Assembly: GCF_014656215.1 (NCBI RefSeq)
Contig: NZ_BNBZ01000004.1
Span: 186,001 to 250,000, forward strand
Direction: 5' to 3'
DNA length: 64,000 bases
Origin: Streptomyces zaomyceticus
Lineage (GTDB): Bacteria; Actinomycetota; Actinomycetes; Streptomycetales; Streptomycetaceae
In this document: piece after piece, positions 41,692-51,533 of the stretch
Layout: the number at the start of each line of letters is the position of its first letter
Position numbering within the stretch: the stretch's first letter is position 1
Made by a program: the position numbers and the translations under genes
Notes under the pieces: generated by a model
The model's input: the letters and a program-made list of their open reading frames with translations, nothing else
Told to the model about the DNA's origin: nothing
Database searches by the model: none

Positions 41692-41924
41692 GGAACCTCC
41701 AGGGCGACCACGAGGATCTTGTGGGAGAAAGGGACGCCACGGTACCGCGTCGCCGCGGGCCGCGGGGAGACCTGCGTGTCCCGAGGCGCTCGCGGGGTGG
41801 CGTACGCAGGACAGAAGTTGACGGTCTACTTGACGGTACCCAGCACGGTGACGGCCCGCGACCCGCGGCGCGCACAGACGCGCACCCGCCCGCCGGCCGG
41901 CACGAAGACACGAGGTGAGGCGCG

Positions 41925-42883
41925 GTGAAGGGCACAGTCGGAGAGCTCGGCGAGTTCGGGCTCATCAGGGAGCTCACGTCCCGGCTCACCTCCACCCCGG
42001 CGGTACGGATCGGGCCGGGCGACGACGCCGCGGTCGTCTCCGCCCCCGACCGGCGCGTGGTGGCCAGCACGGACATCCTCCTCGAAGGACGTCACTTCCG
42101 CCGCGACTGGTCGACGGCGTACGACGTCGGCCGCAAGGCCGCGGCACAGAACCTCGCCGACATCGCCGCCATGGGCGCGGTCCCCACCGCGCTCCTCCTC
42201 GGCCTCGTCGTCCCCGCCGAACTCCCCGTCACCTGGCCCACCGAACTCATGGACGGCCTGCGCGACGAATGTCAGGTCGCGGGCGCGGCGGTGGTCGGCG
42301 GCGACGTCGTCCGCGGCGACACGATCATGGTCTCCATCACCGCCCTCGGCGACCTCCGCAACCACGACCCGGTCACCCGGGGCGGCGCCCAGCCCGGCGA
42401 CGTCGTCGCCTACACCGGCTGGCTCGGCTGGTCCGCCGCCGGATACGCGGTCCTCTCCCGGGGCTTCCGCTCCCCCCGGGCCTTCGTCGAGGCCCACCGC
42501 AGGCCCGAACCGCCGTACCACGCGGGACCCGCCGCCGCCGGTCTCGGCGCCACCGCCATGTGCGACGTCAGCGACGGCCTCATCGCCGACCTCGGGCACA
42601 TCGCCGAGGCCAGCAAGGTCCGCATCGACCTGCGCTCCGGGCTCATCGACATCCCGACCCAGATGAACGACATCGGTCAGGCCGTCGGCGTCGACCCCAT
42701 GCAGTGGGTGCTCACCGGGGGAGAGGACCACGCCATCGTGGCCACCTTCCCGCCGGACGTGAAGCTCCCCGCCCGCTGGAAGGTCATCGGCGAGGTCCTC
42801 AACCCCTCCGCGCTGCCGCAGGTCACCGTGGACGGGGCGCCCTGGCACGCCGTGGGCGGCTGGGACCACTTCGGGGAGACCGA

Positions 42884-42887
<4 letters not shown>
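41925..42887 (+). CDS. thiL: Thiamine-monophosphate kinase
   Basis: This 320-residue protein has the N-terminal [36 protein letters not shown] (metal- and ATP-binding Asp clusters), [24 protein letters not shown] and the terminal [13 protein letters not shown]. It phosphorylates thiamine phosphate to the active diphosphate. GAGGTGAGG precedes the GTG start. Its TGA overlaps the thiD start (GTGA). Confidence 0.95.
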
Positions 42888-43684
<797 letters not shown>

Positions 43685-43729
43685 GGGGGTTGCCGGTGCT
43701 CACACCGGCGGCCCGTCCGTCCGCCCCGA

Positions 43730-43784
43730 GGCAACGGTCTCCGGGCAACAGCCCCCGGCAACCGTGTCCGGGCAACCGTCTCCG
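43730..43784. repeat. Four imperfect ~14-bp tandem repeats after thiD
   Basis: Units GGCAACGGTCTCCG, GGCAACAGCCCCC, GGCAACCGTGTCCG and GGCAACCGTCTCCG lie head to tail between thiD and its terminator. Confidence 0.85.
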
Positions 43785-43795
43785 GGAAAGGCAAA

Positions 43796-43823
43796 AGGCC
43801 GGTTCACCTAGGTGAACCGGCCT
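43796..43823. terminator. Bidirectional terminator between thiD and rpmB
   Basis: A perfect 13-bp stem, AGGCCGGTTCACC and its complement, separated by TA. A short A run lies on the thiD side. Confidence 0.9.
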
Positions 43824-43871
43824 CTCAAGGGCAACCGCAGGGGCTGCGCTACGACAGAACTCGCGCCGCAA

Positions 43872-44057
43872 TTAGCGCGAAACCTTGCCGGCCTTGATGC
43901 ACGAGGTGCAGACGTTGAGCCGCTTCGGCGTCCGACCGACCACGGCACGCACGCGCTGGATGTTCGGGTTCCAGCGACGGGGCGTACGGCGGTGCGAGTG
44001 CGAAATGTTGTTGCCGAAGCCCGGCCCCTTGCCGCAGACGTCGCAGTTGGCAGCCAC
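43872..44057 (-). CDS. rpmB: 50S ribosomal protein L28 (zinc-binding type)
   Basis: This 61-residue protein ([25 protein letters not shown]..., ending [13 protein letters not shown]) has the two CxxC pairs of the zinc-containing C+ form of L28. Streptomyces often keep a cysteine-free, Zur-controlled paralogue elsewhere. The start is GTG, preceded by GGAGTG. Confidence 0.97.
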   Translation of the reverse strand: MAANCDVCGKGPGFGNNISHSHRRTPRRWNPNIQRVRAVVGRTPKRLNVCTSCIKAGKVSR

Positions 44058-44071
44058 GGGTCACTCCAAAG

Positions 44072-44121
44072 ACTTCAGAATTACAGTGAAATCCGGCGCA
44101 CCGGAATCAGGAGTCTGAAGT
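44072..44121 (-). promoter_or_regulatory. Long nested hairpin in the rpmB leader
   Basis: ACTTCAGA (44072-44079) is inverted at 44114-44121. Inside it TCCGG (44092-44096) is inverted at 44101-44105 around CGCA. The structure ends about 5 nt before the rpmB ribosome site, so folding could control access to it. Confidence 0.5.
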
Positions 44122-44240
44122 GGCTTGCCGGGGGATGGCCCGGTGTGGAACCGGGCAACCGAAGCAGCATACAACGCCTGCATCGGTGGAACGAAACTAC
44201 CACGGCCTGGGCGGACCTCGCCCCGGGCCCCGGTCACCGG

Positions 44241-44281
44241 GGGTCCCCCCAGCTCGAACGAAGCCGTGAGCTTGGGGGAGG
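44241..44281. repeat. Dispersed palindromic repeat, copy 2
   Basis: This is the reverse-oriented relative of the element in gltX: CCCCC-AGCTCGA-ACGAAG-CCGTGAGCTTGGGGGAG. It is intergenic, about 50 bp upstream of the TTG start at 44333. The surrounding gap 44122-44332 holds no supported gene. Confidence 0.75.
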
Positions 44282-44332
44282 GGCACCCCGGGTCTACCCT
44301 GCGGTGAGCTCACCGCCGAAGGAGGACCCCCG

Positions 44333-45952
44333 TTGTCGCGAGCCCTTCACCCCTTCGAGGAGCTCGTCGAGCTCGACGCCGAAGCGGTCAGGTCCTGGTG
44401 CGCGCGGACGCTGGACGCGCTCGGCCGGGAGCGCGAGGAGATCGACGCGATCAACGTCTATCCCGTGGCGGACGGGGACACCGGCACCAACCTGTACCTG
44501 ACGGCGGAAGCCGCCCACCAGGCCGTCGAGGCCGTCTTCGCGGCCTCCGCGCCCGACACCGCCGAGACCGTACGGGCCATGGCGCACGGCGCCCTGCTCG
44601 GCGCCCGCGGCAACTCCGGGACGATCCTCTCCCAGCTGCTCCGCGGCATGGCCGGCGTCCTCGCCGGGGGAGGTGACGGTGATCACCTCGCCCGGGCGCT
44701 CGCCGAGGCCGCGAGCGCCGCGCGACGGGCCGTCGCCCACCCCGTGGAAGGCACCATCCTCACCGTGGCCGCCGCCGCGGCCACGGCCTGCGCCGGCGGT
44801 GGCGGACTCGTCGAGGTGGCCGGGAACGCCCACGAAGGGGCCAGGAGGGCCCTCGAAGCCACCTCGGGCCAGCTCGACGTCCTCGCCCGCGCCGGAGTCG
44901 TCGACGCGGGCGGCCGGGGCCTGGTCACCGTCCTCGGCACGCTCCTCGAAACCGTCACCGGACAGAGCCCTCCCCCCGCCGGAACGGCGCCGGCCGCACC
45001 CACCCCCCGCGAGCAGTGCCCCCCCACCGACGACGCCGACGGACCCGCCTACGAGGTGATCTACCTCCTGGAGGCCGACGACGCCGCCGTGGAGCTCCTG
45101 CGGGGCCGGCTCGACGCCCTGGGGGAGTCCCTCGTCGTCGTCGGCGGCGACGGACTGTGGAACGTCCACGTCCACGTCGACGACGCGGGTGCCGCCGTCG
45201 AGGCCGGCGTCGAGGCCGGCCGGCCGCACCGCATCCGGATCACCCACTTCGCCGCCGAGGCGACCGCGACCGCCGGACGCGGGGAGCGCGCCCAGCGCGC
45301 GGTGGTCGCCGTCGTCCCCGGAGAGGGCCTCGCGGGGCTCTGCGCCGAGGCGGGCGCCACGACCGTACGGACCCGGCCCGGCGAACAGCCCGCGGGGGAC
45401 GAACTCCTCGACGCGATCCGACGGGCCCACGCCCGCGAGGTCGTGCTCCTGCCCAACGACACCGACCTGCGGCAGACCGCGACCGCCGCCGCCGAACGCG
45501 CCAGGGCCGAGGGCATCCGCGTCGCCCTCATCCCGACCCGGGCCGCCGTCCAGGGCATCGCCGCCCTCGCCGTCCACGAACCCGACCGGCGCTTCGACGA
45601 GGACGTCGTCGCCATGACGGCCGCCGCCGGAGCCACCCGCTACGCCGAACTCGCCGTCGCCGAACGCCAGTCCTTCACCTCCGCCGGCGTCTGCCAGGCC
45701 GGAGACGTCCTCGGCCTCATCGAGGGCGACGTCGCCGTCATCGGCGAGGACCTCACCGAGACCGCCCGCACCGTCCTGGACCGGATGCTCTCCGCCGGCG
45801 GCGAACTCGTCACCCTCGTCGTCGCCGACGGCACCCCGCCCGCGCTCGCCACCGACCTGGAGGCCCACGTCCGCCGCGGCTACCTGGCCGTCGACACCAC
45901 CACGTACCACGCCGGCGCGGGGGCCCCGCCGCTGCTCATCGGGGTGGAATAG
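44333..45952 (+). CDS. DAK2/DegV-associated phosphotransferase, FakA (YloV)-like
   Basis: This 539-residue protein has an N-terminal DAK2 domain (INVYPVADGDTGTNLYLTAEAA, Mg-ATP-binding Asp cluster; HGALLGARGNSGTILSQLLRG) and a central EDD/DegV-related region (VIYLLEADDAAVELLRGRL). The C-terminal part has VLLPNDTDLRQTA and VPTRAAVQGIAAL-type segments of the YloV family. FakA is the kinase component that phosphorylates fatty acids bound to FakB/DegV proteins; the substrate here is inferred. The TTG start is strongly indicated by GGAGG 7 nt upstream. Its place next to recG is typical across bacteria. Confidence 0.88.
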   Translation: MSRALHPFEELVELDAEAVRSWCARTLDALGREREEIDAINVYPVADGDTGTNLYLTAEAAHQAVEAVFAASAPDTAETVRAMAHGALLGARGNSGTILSQLLRGMAGVLAGGGDGDHLARALAEAASAARRAVAHPVEGTILTVAAAAATACAGGGGLVEVAGNAHEGARRALEATSGQLDVLARAGVVDAGGRGLVTVLGTLLETVTGQSPPPAGTAPAAPTPREQCPPTDDADGPAYEVIYLLEADDAAVELLRGRLDALGESLVVVGGDGLWNVHVHVDDAGAAVEAGVEAGRPHRIRITHFAAEATATAGRGERAQRAVVAVVPGEGLAGLCAEAGATTVRTRPGEQPAGDELLDAIRRAHAREVVLLPNDTDLRQTATAAAERARAEGIRVALIPTRAAVQGIAALAVHEPDRRFDEDVVAMTAAAGATRYAELAVAERQSFTSAGVCQAGDVLGLIEGDVAVIGEDLTETARTVLDRMLSAGGELVTLVVADGTPPALATDLEAHVRRGYLAVDTTTYHAGAGAPPLLIGVE

Positions 45953-45969
45953 GCGCCCGTTCCGGGCGC
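45953..45969 (+). terminator. Short hairpin after the FakA-like gene
   Basis: GCGCCC and GGGCGC are separated by GTTCC immediately after the stop. The 6-bp stem is weak, so partial read-through into recG is likely. Confidence 0.45.
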
Positions 45970-46012
45970 TCGTCCCCGACCCTCCGCACGCGTGTCAGTC
46001 CCGTGGTGTGCA

Positions 46013-48205
46013 ATGGAACGCGTGCCCGCGCTCGACGAACCACTCAAGAAGTCCCTCGGCCCCGCCACCGCCAAGGTCATGGCCGAGGCGCTCGACCTGC
46101 ACACGGTCGGCGACCTGCTCCACCACTACCCCCGCCGGTACGCCGAGCGCGGGGAGCTGACCACCCTCGCCGACCTGCCGCTCGACGAGCACGTCACGGT
46201 GGTCGCACAGGTCGCCGACGCCCGTGTGCACACCTTCAACGGCTCCAAGGGGCGCGGCCAGCGCCTCGAAGTGACCATCACCGACGGCAGCGGCCGCCTC
46301 CAGCTGGTCTTCTTCGGCAAGGGCGTGCACAAGCCGCACCACGACCTGCTGCCCGGCACCCGGGCGATGTTCGCCGGCAAGGTCTCGCTCTTCAACCGGC
46401 GCCTCCAGCTCGCCCACCCCTCGTACGAACTCCTCCGCGGCGACAGCGAGGAGGCCGTGGACGTCTGGGCCGGGGCGCTCATCCCGATCTACCCGGCCAC
46501 CACCAAACTGGAGTCCTGGAAGATCGCCAAGGCCGTCGACGCCGTCCTGCCGAGCGCCGTCGACGCCGTCGACCCGCTCCCCGACGCCCTGCGCGAGGGC
46601 CGCGGCCTCGCCGAACTCCCCGACGCCCTCCGGCTCATCCACCGGCCCCGCACCAAGGCCGACATCGCCACCGCCCGCGAGCGCCTCAAGTGGGACGAGG
46701 CCTTCGTCCTCCAGGTCGCCCTCGCCCGCCGCCGGCACGCCGACACCCAGCTCCCCGCCGTCGCCCGGCGCCCCGCCCCCGACGGCATCCTCGACGCCTT
46801 CGACGCCAAGCTGCCCTTCACCCTCACCGAGGGCCAGCAGAAGGTCTCCAAGGAGATCTTCGACGACCTCGCCACCGAACACCCCATGCACCGGCTCCTC
46901 CAGGGCGAGGTGGGCAGCGGGAAGACGATGGTCGCGCTGCGCGCCATGCTCGCCGTCGTCGACTCCGGGGGACAGGCCGCGATGCTCGCCCCCACCGAGG
47001 TCCTCGCCCAGCAGCACCACCGCTCGGTCACCGAGATGATGGGCGAGCTCGCCGAGGGAGGGATGCTCGGCGGCGCCGAGCGGGCCACCAAGGTCGTCCT
47101 GCTCACCGGATCCATGGGCACCGCGGCCCGCCGTCAGGCCCTCCTCGACCTGGTCACCGGCGAGGCCGGCCTCGTCATCGGCACCCACGCGCTGATCGAG
47201 GACAAGGTCCGGTTCCACGACCTGGGCCTGGTCGTCGTCGACGAGCAGCACCGCTTCGGCGTGGAGCAGCGCGACGCCCTCCGGGGCAAGGGCAAGCAGC
47301 CCCCGCACCTGCTGGTGATGACCGCCACACCCATCCCGCGCACCGTCGCCATGACCGTCTTCGGCGACCTGGAGACCTCCGTCCTCGACCAGCTCCCCGC
47401 CGGCCGCTCCCCGATCGCCAGCCATGTCGTCCCCGCCGCCGACAAGCCGCACTTCCTCGCGCGCGCCTGGGAGCGGGTCCGCGAGGAGGTCGGCAAGGGG
47501 CACCAGGCGTACGTGGTCTGCCCGCGCATCGGCGACGAGGAGGACCAGAAGAAGAAGTCCCGGCCCTCCGCCGCCGACGAGGCCGAGAAGCGCCCTCCGC
47601 TCGCCGTCCTCGACGTCGCCGAGAAGCTCGGCGCGGGCCCCCTCGCCGGACTCCGGATCGCCGTCCTGCACGGCCGGATGCACCCCGACGACAAGGACGA
47701 CGTCATGCGGCGCTTCGCCGCCGGCGAACTCGACGTCCTCGTCGCCACCACCGTCATCGAGGTCGGCGTCAACGTCCCCAACGCCACCGCCATGGTGATC
47801 ATGGACGCCGACCGCTTCGGCGTCTCGCAGCTCCACCAGCTCCGCGGCCGCGTCGGACGCGGCTCCGCCCCCGGCCTCTGCCTCCTCGTCAGCGAGATGC
47901 CCGAGGCCACCCCCGCCCGCCAGCGCCTCGGTGCCGTCGCCGCCACCCTCGACGGCTTCGAGCTCTCCCGGATCGACCTCGAACAGCGCCGCGAGGGCGA
48001 CGTCCTCGGCCAGGCCCAGTCCGGCGTCCGCTCCTCCCTGCGGGTGCTCACCGTCATCGACGACGAGGAGGTCATCGCCGCCGCCCGCGAGGAGGCCACC
48101 GCCCTCGTCCTCTCCGACCCCGACCTCACCGCCCACCCGGGGCTGAGGACCGCCCTGGACGCCCTGCTCGACAAGGACCGGGAGGAGTACCTGGAGAAGG
48201 GCTGA
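46013..48205 (+). CDS. recG: ATP-dependent DNA helicase RecG
   Basis: This 730-residue helicase has an N-terminal wedge/OB domain (about 50-160), Walker A GEVGSGKTM, a DEAH-type DEQHRFG box, MTATPIPRTVA (motif III), ATTVIEVGVNVPNA (motif V) and QLRGRVGRG (motif VI). It remodels stalled forks and Holliday junctions. A 20-residue charged insertion (EEDQKKKSRPSAADEAEKR near 500) is typical of actinobacterial RecG. The ATG at 46013 is preferred; GTG 46022 is the alternative. Confidence 0.95.
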   Translation: MERVPALDEPLKKSLGPATAKVMAEALDLHTVGDLLHHYPRRYAERGELTTLADLPLDEHVTVVAQVADARVHTFNGSKGRGQRLEVTITDGSGRLQLVFFGKGVHKPHHDLLPGTRAMFAGKVSLFNRRLQLAHPSYELLRGDSEEAVDVWAGALIPIYPATTKLESWKIAKAVDAVLPSAVDAVDPLPDALREGRGLAELPDALRLIHRPRTKADIATARERLKWDEAFVLQVALARRRHADTQLPAVARRPAPDGILDAFDAKLPFTLTEGQQKVSKEIFDDLATEHPMHRLLQGEVGSGKTMVALRAMLAVVDSGGQAAMLAPTEVLAQQHHRSVTEMMGELAEGGMLGGAERATKVVLLTGSMGTAARRQALLDLVTGEAGLVIGTHALIEDKVRFHDLGLVVVDEQHRFGVEQRDALRGKGKQPPHLLVMTATPIPRTVAMTVFGDLETSVLDQLPAGRSPIASHVVPAADKPHFLARAWERVREEVGKGHQAYVVCPRIGDEEDQKKKSRPSAADEAEKRPPLAVLDVAEKLGAGPLAGLRIAVLHGRMHPDDKDDVMRRFAAGELDVLVATTVIEVGVNVPNATAMVIMDADRFGVSQLHQLRGRVGRGSAPGLCLLVSEMPEATPARQRLGAVAATLDGFELSRIDLEQRREGDVLGQAQSGVRSSLRVLTVIDDEEVIAAAREEATALVLSDPDLTAHPGLRTALDALLDKDREEYLEKG

Positions 48206-48272
48206 CCGCGCGGTGCGGACCGCGGTCATATCCTGAGACGGACGCACTGGACGACGCAGGACGAGGACACCG

Positions 48273-48857
48273 ATGACTCGCGTGATCGCCGGCACCGCCG
48301 GCGGGCGCCGCCTGGCAGTGCCGCCCGGCACCGGCACCCGACCCACCTCCGACCGGGCGCGTGAGGGCCTCTTCTCCACCTGGGGGGCGTTCCTCGGCAC
48401 CCTGGACGGGGCAAGGGTCGCCGACCTGTACGCGGGCTCCGGCGCCGTCGGCCTCGAAGCCCTCTCCCGGGGGGCCGCCCACGCCCTGCTCGTCGAGGCC
48501 GAGCCGCGCGCCGCGAAGACCATCCGCGAGAACATCGCCTCGCTCCGCCTGCCCGGCGCCGAACTCCGCACCGGCAAAGCGGAGCAGATCGTGACGGGAC
48601 CGGCGCCCGCCGACCCGTACGACCTGGTCTTCCTCGACCCGCCGTACGCCGTCTCCGACGAGGAGCTCCGCGAGATTCTCCTCACACTGCGCACGGGGGG
48701 CTGGCTGAGCGAGGATGCCCTCGTCACCGTGGAGCGCAGCACCAGAGGCGGGGAATTCGGCTGGCCGGCCGGTTTCGAACCGTTGCGGGCCCGTCGTTAC
48801 GGCGAGGGAACGTTTTGGTACGGTCGCGCCGCCTCAACGTGCGAAGACGCACGATGA
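48273..48857 (+). CDS. rsmD: 16S rRNA m2G966 methyltransferase RsmD
   Basis: This 194-residue protein begins [19 protein letters not shown]...[14 protein letters not shown], the RsmD N-terminal signature. The S-adenosylmethionine motif is [18 protein letters not shown] and the catalytic motif DPPY lies in [18 protein letters not shown] lies upstream of the ATG. It is followed without a gap by coaD. Confidence 0.94.
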   Translation: MTRVIAGTAGGRRLAVPPGTGTRPTSDRAREGLFSTWGAFLGTLDGARVADLYAGSGAVGLEALSRGAAHALLVEAEPRAAKTIRENIASLRLPGAELRTGKAEQIVTGPAPADPYDLVFLDPPYAVSDEELREILLTLRTGGWLSEDALVTVERSTRGGEFGWPAGFEPLRARRYGEGTFWYGRAASTCEDAR

Positions 48858-48883
48858 CCGGACCGGAGAGCGAGGGACCCAAG

Positions 48884-49363
48884 TTGCGCCGCGCCGTCTG
48901 TCCGGGGTCATTCGACCCCATCACCAACGGACACCTCGACATCATCGCCCGAGCCTCCAAGCTGTACGACGTCGTACACGTCGCGGTGATGATCAACCAG
49001 TCGAAGAAGGGCCTGTTCACCGTCGACGAGCGGATCGAGCTGATCCGCGAGGTGACCGCCGACTTCGGCAACGTCGAGGTGGAGTCCTTCCACGGGCTGC
49101 TCGTCGACTTCTGCAAGCAGCGTGACATCCCCGCCATCGTCAAGGGGCTGCGCGCCGTCAGCGACTTCGACTACGAGCTGCAGATGGCGCAGATGAACAA
49201 CGGCCTCACGGGCGTGGAGACCCTGTTCGTCCCCACCAACCCGACCTACAGCTTCCTGTCCTCCTCGCTGGTCAAGGAGGTCGCCGCCTGGGGCGGCGAC
49301 GTCTCCCACCTGGTCCCGCCGACGGTCCTTCCCCGGCTCACCGAGCGACTGGCGCGGAGGTGA
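48884..49363 (+). CDS. coaD: Phosphopantetheine adenylyltransferase
   Basis: This 159-residue nucleotidyltransferase has [14 protein letters not shown] (the GxxDPxxxGH motif), [19 protein letters not shown] and [13 protein letters not shown]. It makes dephospho-CoA, the fourth step in CoA synthesis. The TTG at 48884 is chosen because GAGGG lies 7 nt upstream and it gives the family length (MRRAVCPGS start). An in-frame ATG at 48854, overlapping the rsmD stop as ATGA, would add ten residues and cannot be excluded. Confidence 0.93.
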   Translation: MRRAVCPGSFDPITNGHLDIIARASKLYDVVHVAVMINQSKKGLFTVDERIELIREVTADFGNVEVESFHGLLVDFCKQRDIPAIVKGLRAVSDFDYELQMAQMNNGLTGVETLFVPTNPTYSFLSSSLVKEVAAWGGDVSHLVPPTVLPRLTERLARR

Positions 49364-49473
49364 CGCGCGGCCACCGCCGCTGACGCTCCGTCACCTGGTG
49401 TCGGACGGGCACCGACTGCCCTTACAGTCGTCCCGTCCGTCTCCATCCAGCTGTAGAGAGTGGCGAGCACCCG

Positions 49474-50532
49474 GTGGACGTACAGAAGAAGCTCGACGAG
49501 ATCGTCGCGACCGTGCAGGGCGCCCGCTCCATGCCCATGTCGGCATCCTGCGTGGTCAACCGGGCCGAGCTGCTCGCCCTGCTCGAAGAGGTACGGGAGG
49601 CCCTGCCCGGCTCCCTCGCACAGGCCCAGGAGCTGATCGGCGGCCGCGAGCACATGGTCGAGCAGGCCCGCCAGGAGGCCGACCGGATCATCGAGGCCGC
49701 CCACGCCGAGCGCGGCTCGATCGTCTCGGACACCCAGGTCGCCCGGCAGTCGCAGGAGGAGGCCGACCGGATCCTCTCCGAGGCCCGCCGCGAGGCCGAG
49801 GAGGTCCGCGCGGAGGCCGACGACTACGTCGACTCCAAGCTCGCCAACTTCGAGGTCGTCCTCAACAAGACCATCGGCTCCGTCGACCGCGGACGCGAGA
49901 AGCTCCTCGGCCGCGGTCCCGGCCTCGACCAGAACGGCTACGCCGATGAGGACGCACCGGAGTACAGCTCCGACCCGCAGACCCTGATCCACCGGGCCGA
50001 CGAGTACGTCGACGCCAAGCTCGGCGCCTTCGAGGCGGTGCTCAGCAAAACCCTGGAGGCCGTCGGCCGGGGCCGGCAGAAGCTGCACGGCCGGATCGCC
50101 AGCGACGCCCTGGGCGAGCACATGGCCGCCCAGGACGGTCTCGGCGGCACGGTGCACACCAGCGACTCGGACTATCTGGCCGGACTCGCGGAGCTCTCCG
50201 ACCCGGAGCCGGTGCAGATCCCGGCCCAGCAGCAGGCCCAGCAGCAGCCCGACCCGTACGCCGCCTACCAGCAGGCGCAGCAGCAGCCCGACCCGTACGC
50301 GGCCTACCAGCAGGTCCAGCAGCAGCCCGACCCGTACGCGTACCAGCAGCCGCAGCAGGCCGACCCGTACGGCTACCAGCAGCAGGACCCGTACGCGTAC
50401 CAGCAGCCCGTCCAGCAGCAGGGCCACCCGCAGGGGCACCCCCAGCAGACCGCCGCGCTCGACGAGACCAGTTTCTTCGACACGGGCATGATCGACCTGG
50501 ATCAGCTGCGCCGCTACGAGCAGGGGCAGTAG
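49474..50532 (+). CDS. DivIVA/ATP-synthase-B-like coiled-coil protein with Gln/Tyr-rich tail
   Basis: This 352-residue protein has a long coiled coil over about 50-125 (AQAQELIGGREHMVEQARQE, EADRILSEARREAEEVRAEADD). Two copies of a 31-residue motif follow, YVDSKLANFEVVLNKTIGSVDRGREKL and YVDAKLGAFEAVLSKTLEAVGRGRQKL. After them come a tail of QQQPDPYAAYQQ repeats (about 250-320) and a conserved C-terminus SFFDTGMIDLDQLRRYEQ. Homologues are usually annotated as cell-division initiation proteins. A cytoskeletal or membrane-associated role is inference. GTG start, weak ribosome site. Confidence 0.8.
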   Translation: MDVQKKLDEIVATVQGARSMPMSASCVVNRAELLALLEEVREALPGSLAQAQELIGGREHMVEQARQEADRIIEAAHAERGSIVSDTQVARQSQEEADRILSEARREAEEVRAEADDYVDSKLANFEVVLNKTIGSVDRGREKLLGRGPGLDQNGYADEDAPEYSSDPQTLIHRADEYVDAKLGAFEAVLSKTLEAVGRGRQKLHGRIASDALGEHMAAQDGLGGTVHTSDSDYLAGLAELSDPEPVQIPAQQQAQQQPDPYAAYQQAQQQPDPYAAYQQVQQQPDPYAYQQPQQADPYGYQQQDPYAYQQPVQQQGHPQGHPQQTAALDETSFFDTGMIDLDQLRRYEQGQ

Positions 50533-50562
50533 GGCGGGGCCGTATGGTCCTCAAGGCCCGGA

Positions 50563-50592
50563 TTGGGCCCTGAGCGAAGCGTCCAGTATCCT
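50563..50592 (+). promoter_or_regulatory. Promoter of the yceD-rpmF-rnc operon
   Basis: TTGGGC, an 18-nt spacer and TATCCT. Transcription would begin near 50599, leaving a leader of about 85 nt before the CTG start at 50684. Confidence 0.6.
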
Positions 50593-50683
50593 GGCTCTTC
50601 GGTCGCGCGTATGTCCGCGATCCTTGCTGCCCACGTCTGGCAGCCTCCCCACGACGCAGAACGATTCGAAAGCAGGAAGAACC

Positions 50684-51337
50684 CTGAGCACGCGCCTCGA
50701 CCACCGCAACCCCCTCGTGTTCGACACACACGAGCTGGGGCGGCGTCCTGGTGCCCTCCAGCGGATCTCGCGTTCGATCGAGGCCCCCAGGGATCTGGGC
50801 GTCGAAGGGGTGATCGGGGTGCCCGAGGGCGCTCCGGTGGAAATCGATCTCCGTCTTGAGTCGGTCATGGAAGGGGTGCTTGTCACAGGCACCGCCCGTG
50901 CATCGGCCGAGGGGGAGTGCGTAAGGTGTCTGGAGCCCGTCGAGCTGTCGCTCGACGTGGATTTCCAGGAGATGTTCTCGTACCCCGACTCCGACGACCG
51001 GGGCCGCTCCAAGGCGGCCGCGGACGACGAAGCCGAGGCCGACGAGGACATGATCCCCCTCGAGGACGGCATGTTCGACCTCGAACCCGTGCTGCGTGAT
51101 GCGGTGGTGCTCGCACTGCCGATGCAGCCGGTGTGCCGGGAGGACTGTGCGGGTCTGTGTTCCGAGTGTGGAACCAACCTGAACGAGAACCCGGACCACC
51201 ACCACGACGCCGTCGACATTCGTTGGGCGGCACTGCAGGGACTCGCCGGTTCGCTGGGAACCGATGAGAAGGACAACATGAGCGGCAATGCCTCTGACGG
51301 GGACGTCCGAAGCGCCGCCGAGAAGCAGGAGAAGTAG
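50684..51337 (+). CDS. YceD/DUF177 family protein upstream of rpmF, probable CTG start
   Basis: This 217-residue protein has [15 protein letters not shown], then the DUF177 core [41 protein letters not shown] and the C-terminal [20 protein letters not shown] (zinc-like Cys cluster). YceD proteins accompany rpmF and are implicated in 23S rRNA/50S assembly. The best start is CTG 50684, with AGGAAG about 5 nt upstream and the conserved N-terminus ([10 protein letters not shown]) right after it. The only upstream ATG/GTG/TTG candidate is TTG 50624, which lacks a ribosome site. Confidence 0.85.
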   Translation: MSTRLDHRNPLVFDTHELGRRPGALQRISRSIEAPRDLGVEGVIGVPEGAPVEIDLRLESVMEGVLVTGTARASAEGECVRCLEPVELSLDVDFQEMFSYPDSDDRGRSKAAADDEAEADEDMIPLEDGMFDLEPVLRDAVVLALPMQPVCREDCAGLCSECGTNLNENPDHHHDAVDIRWAALQGLAGSLGTDEKDNMSGNASDGDVRSAAEKQEK

Positions 51338-51339
51338 CC

Positions 51340-51513
51340 GTGGCTGTTCCGAAGCGGAAGATGTCGCGCAGCAACACGCGCCACCGCCGGTCGCAGTGGA
51401 AGGCTGCGGTCCCCACCCTGGTTTCGTGTGAGCGTTGCCAGGAGCCGAAGCTGCAGCACATCGCGTGCCCGAGCTGCGGCACCTACAACAAGCGCCAGGT
51501 CCTCTCGGTCTGA
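51340..51513 (+). CDS. rpmF: 50S ribosomal protein L32 (zinc-binding type)
   Basis: This 57-residue protein starts [20 protein letters not shown] and carries CERC...CPSC, the zinc-finger C+ form. The GTG start follows the yceD stop by 2 nt, with AGGAGAAG upstream. It is the second gene of the yceD-rpmF-rnc operon. Confidence 0.97.
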   Translation: MAVPKRKMSRSNTRHRRSQWKAAVPTLVSCERCQEPKLQHIACPSCGTYNKRQVLSV

Positions 51514-51533
51514 TTGGGCTGGTGAGAGGCGCA

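Noticed and set aside
45016..48276. A 1086-codon plus-strand frame over the FakA-like and recG genes
   Set aside because: It is an Arg/Pro/Gly-rich off-frame reading through two genuine genes.
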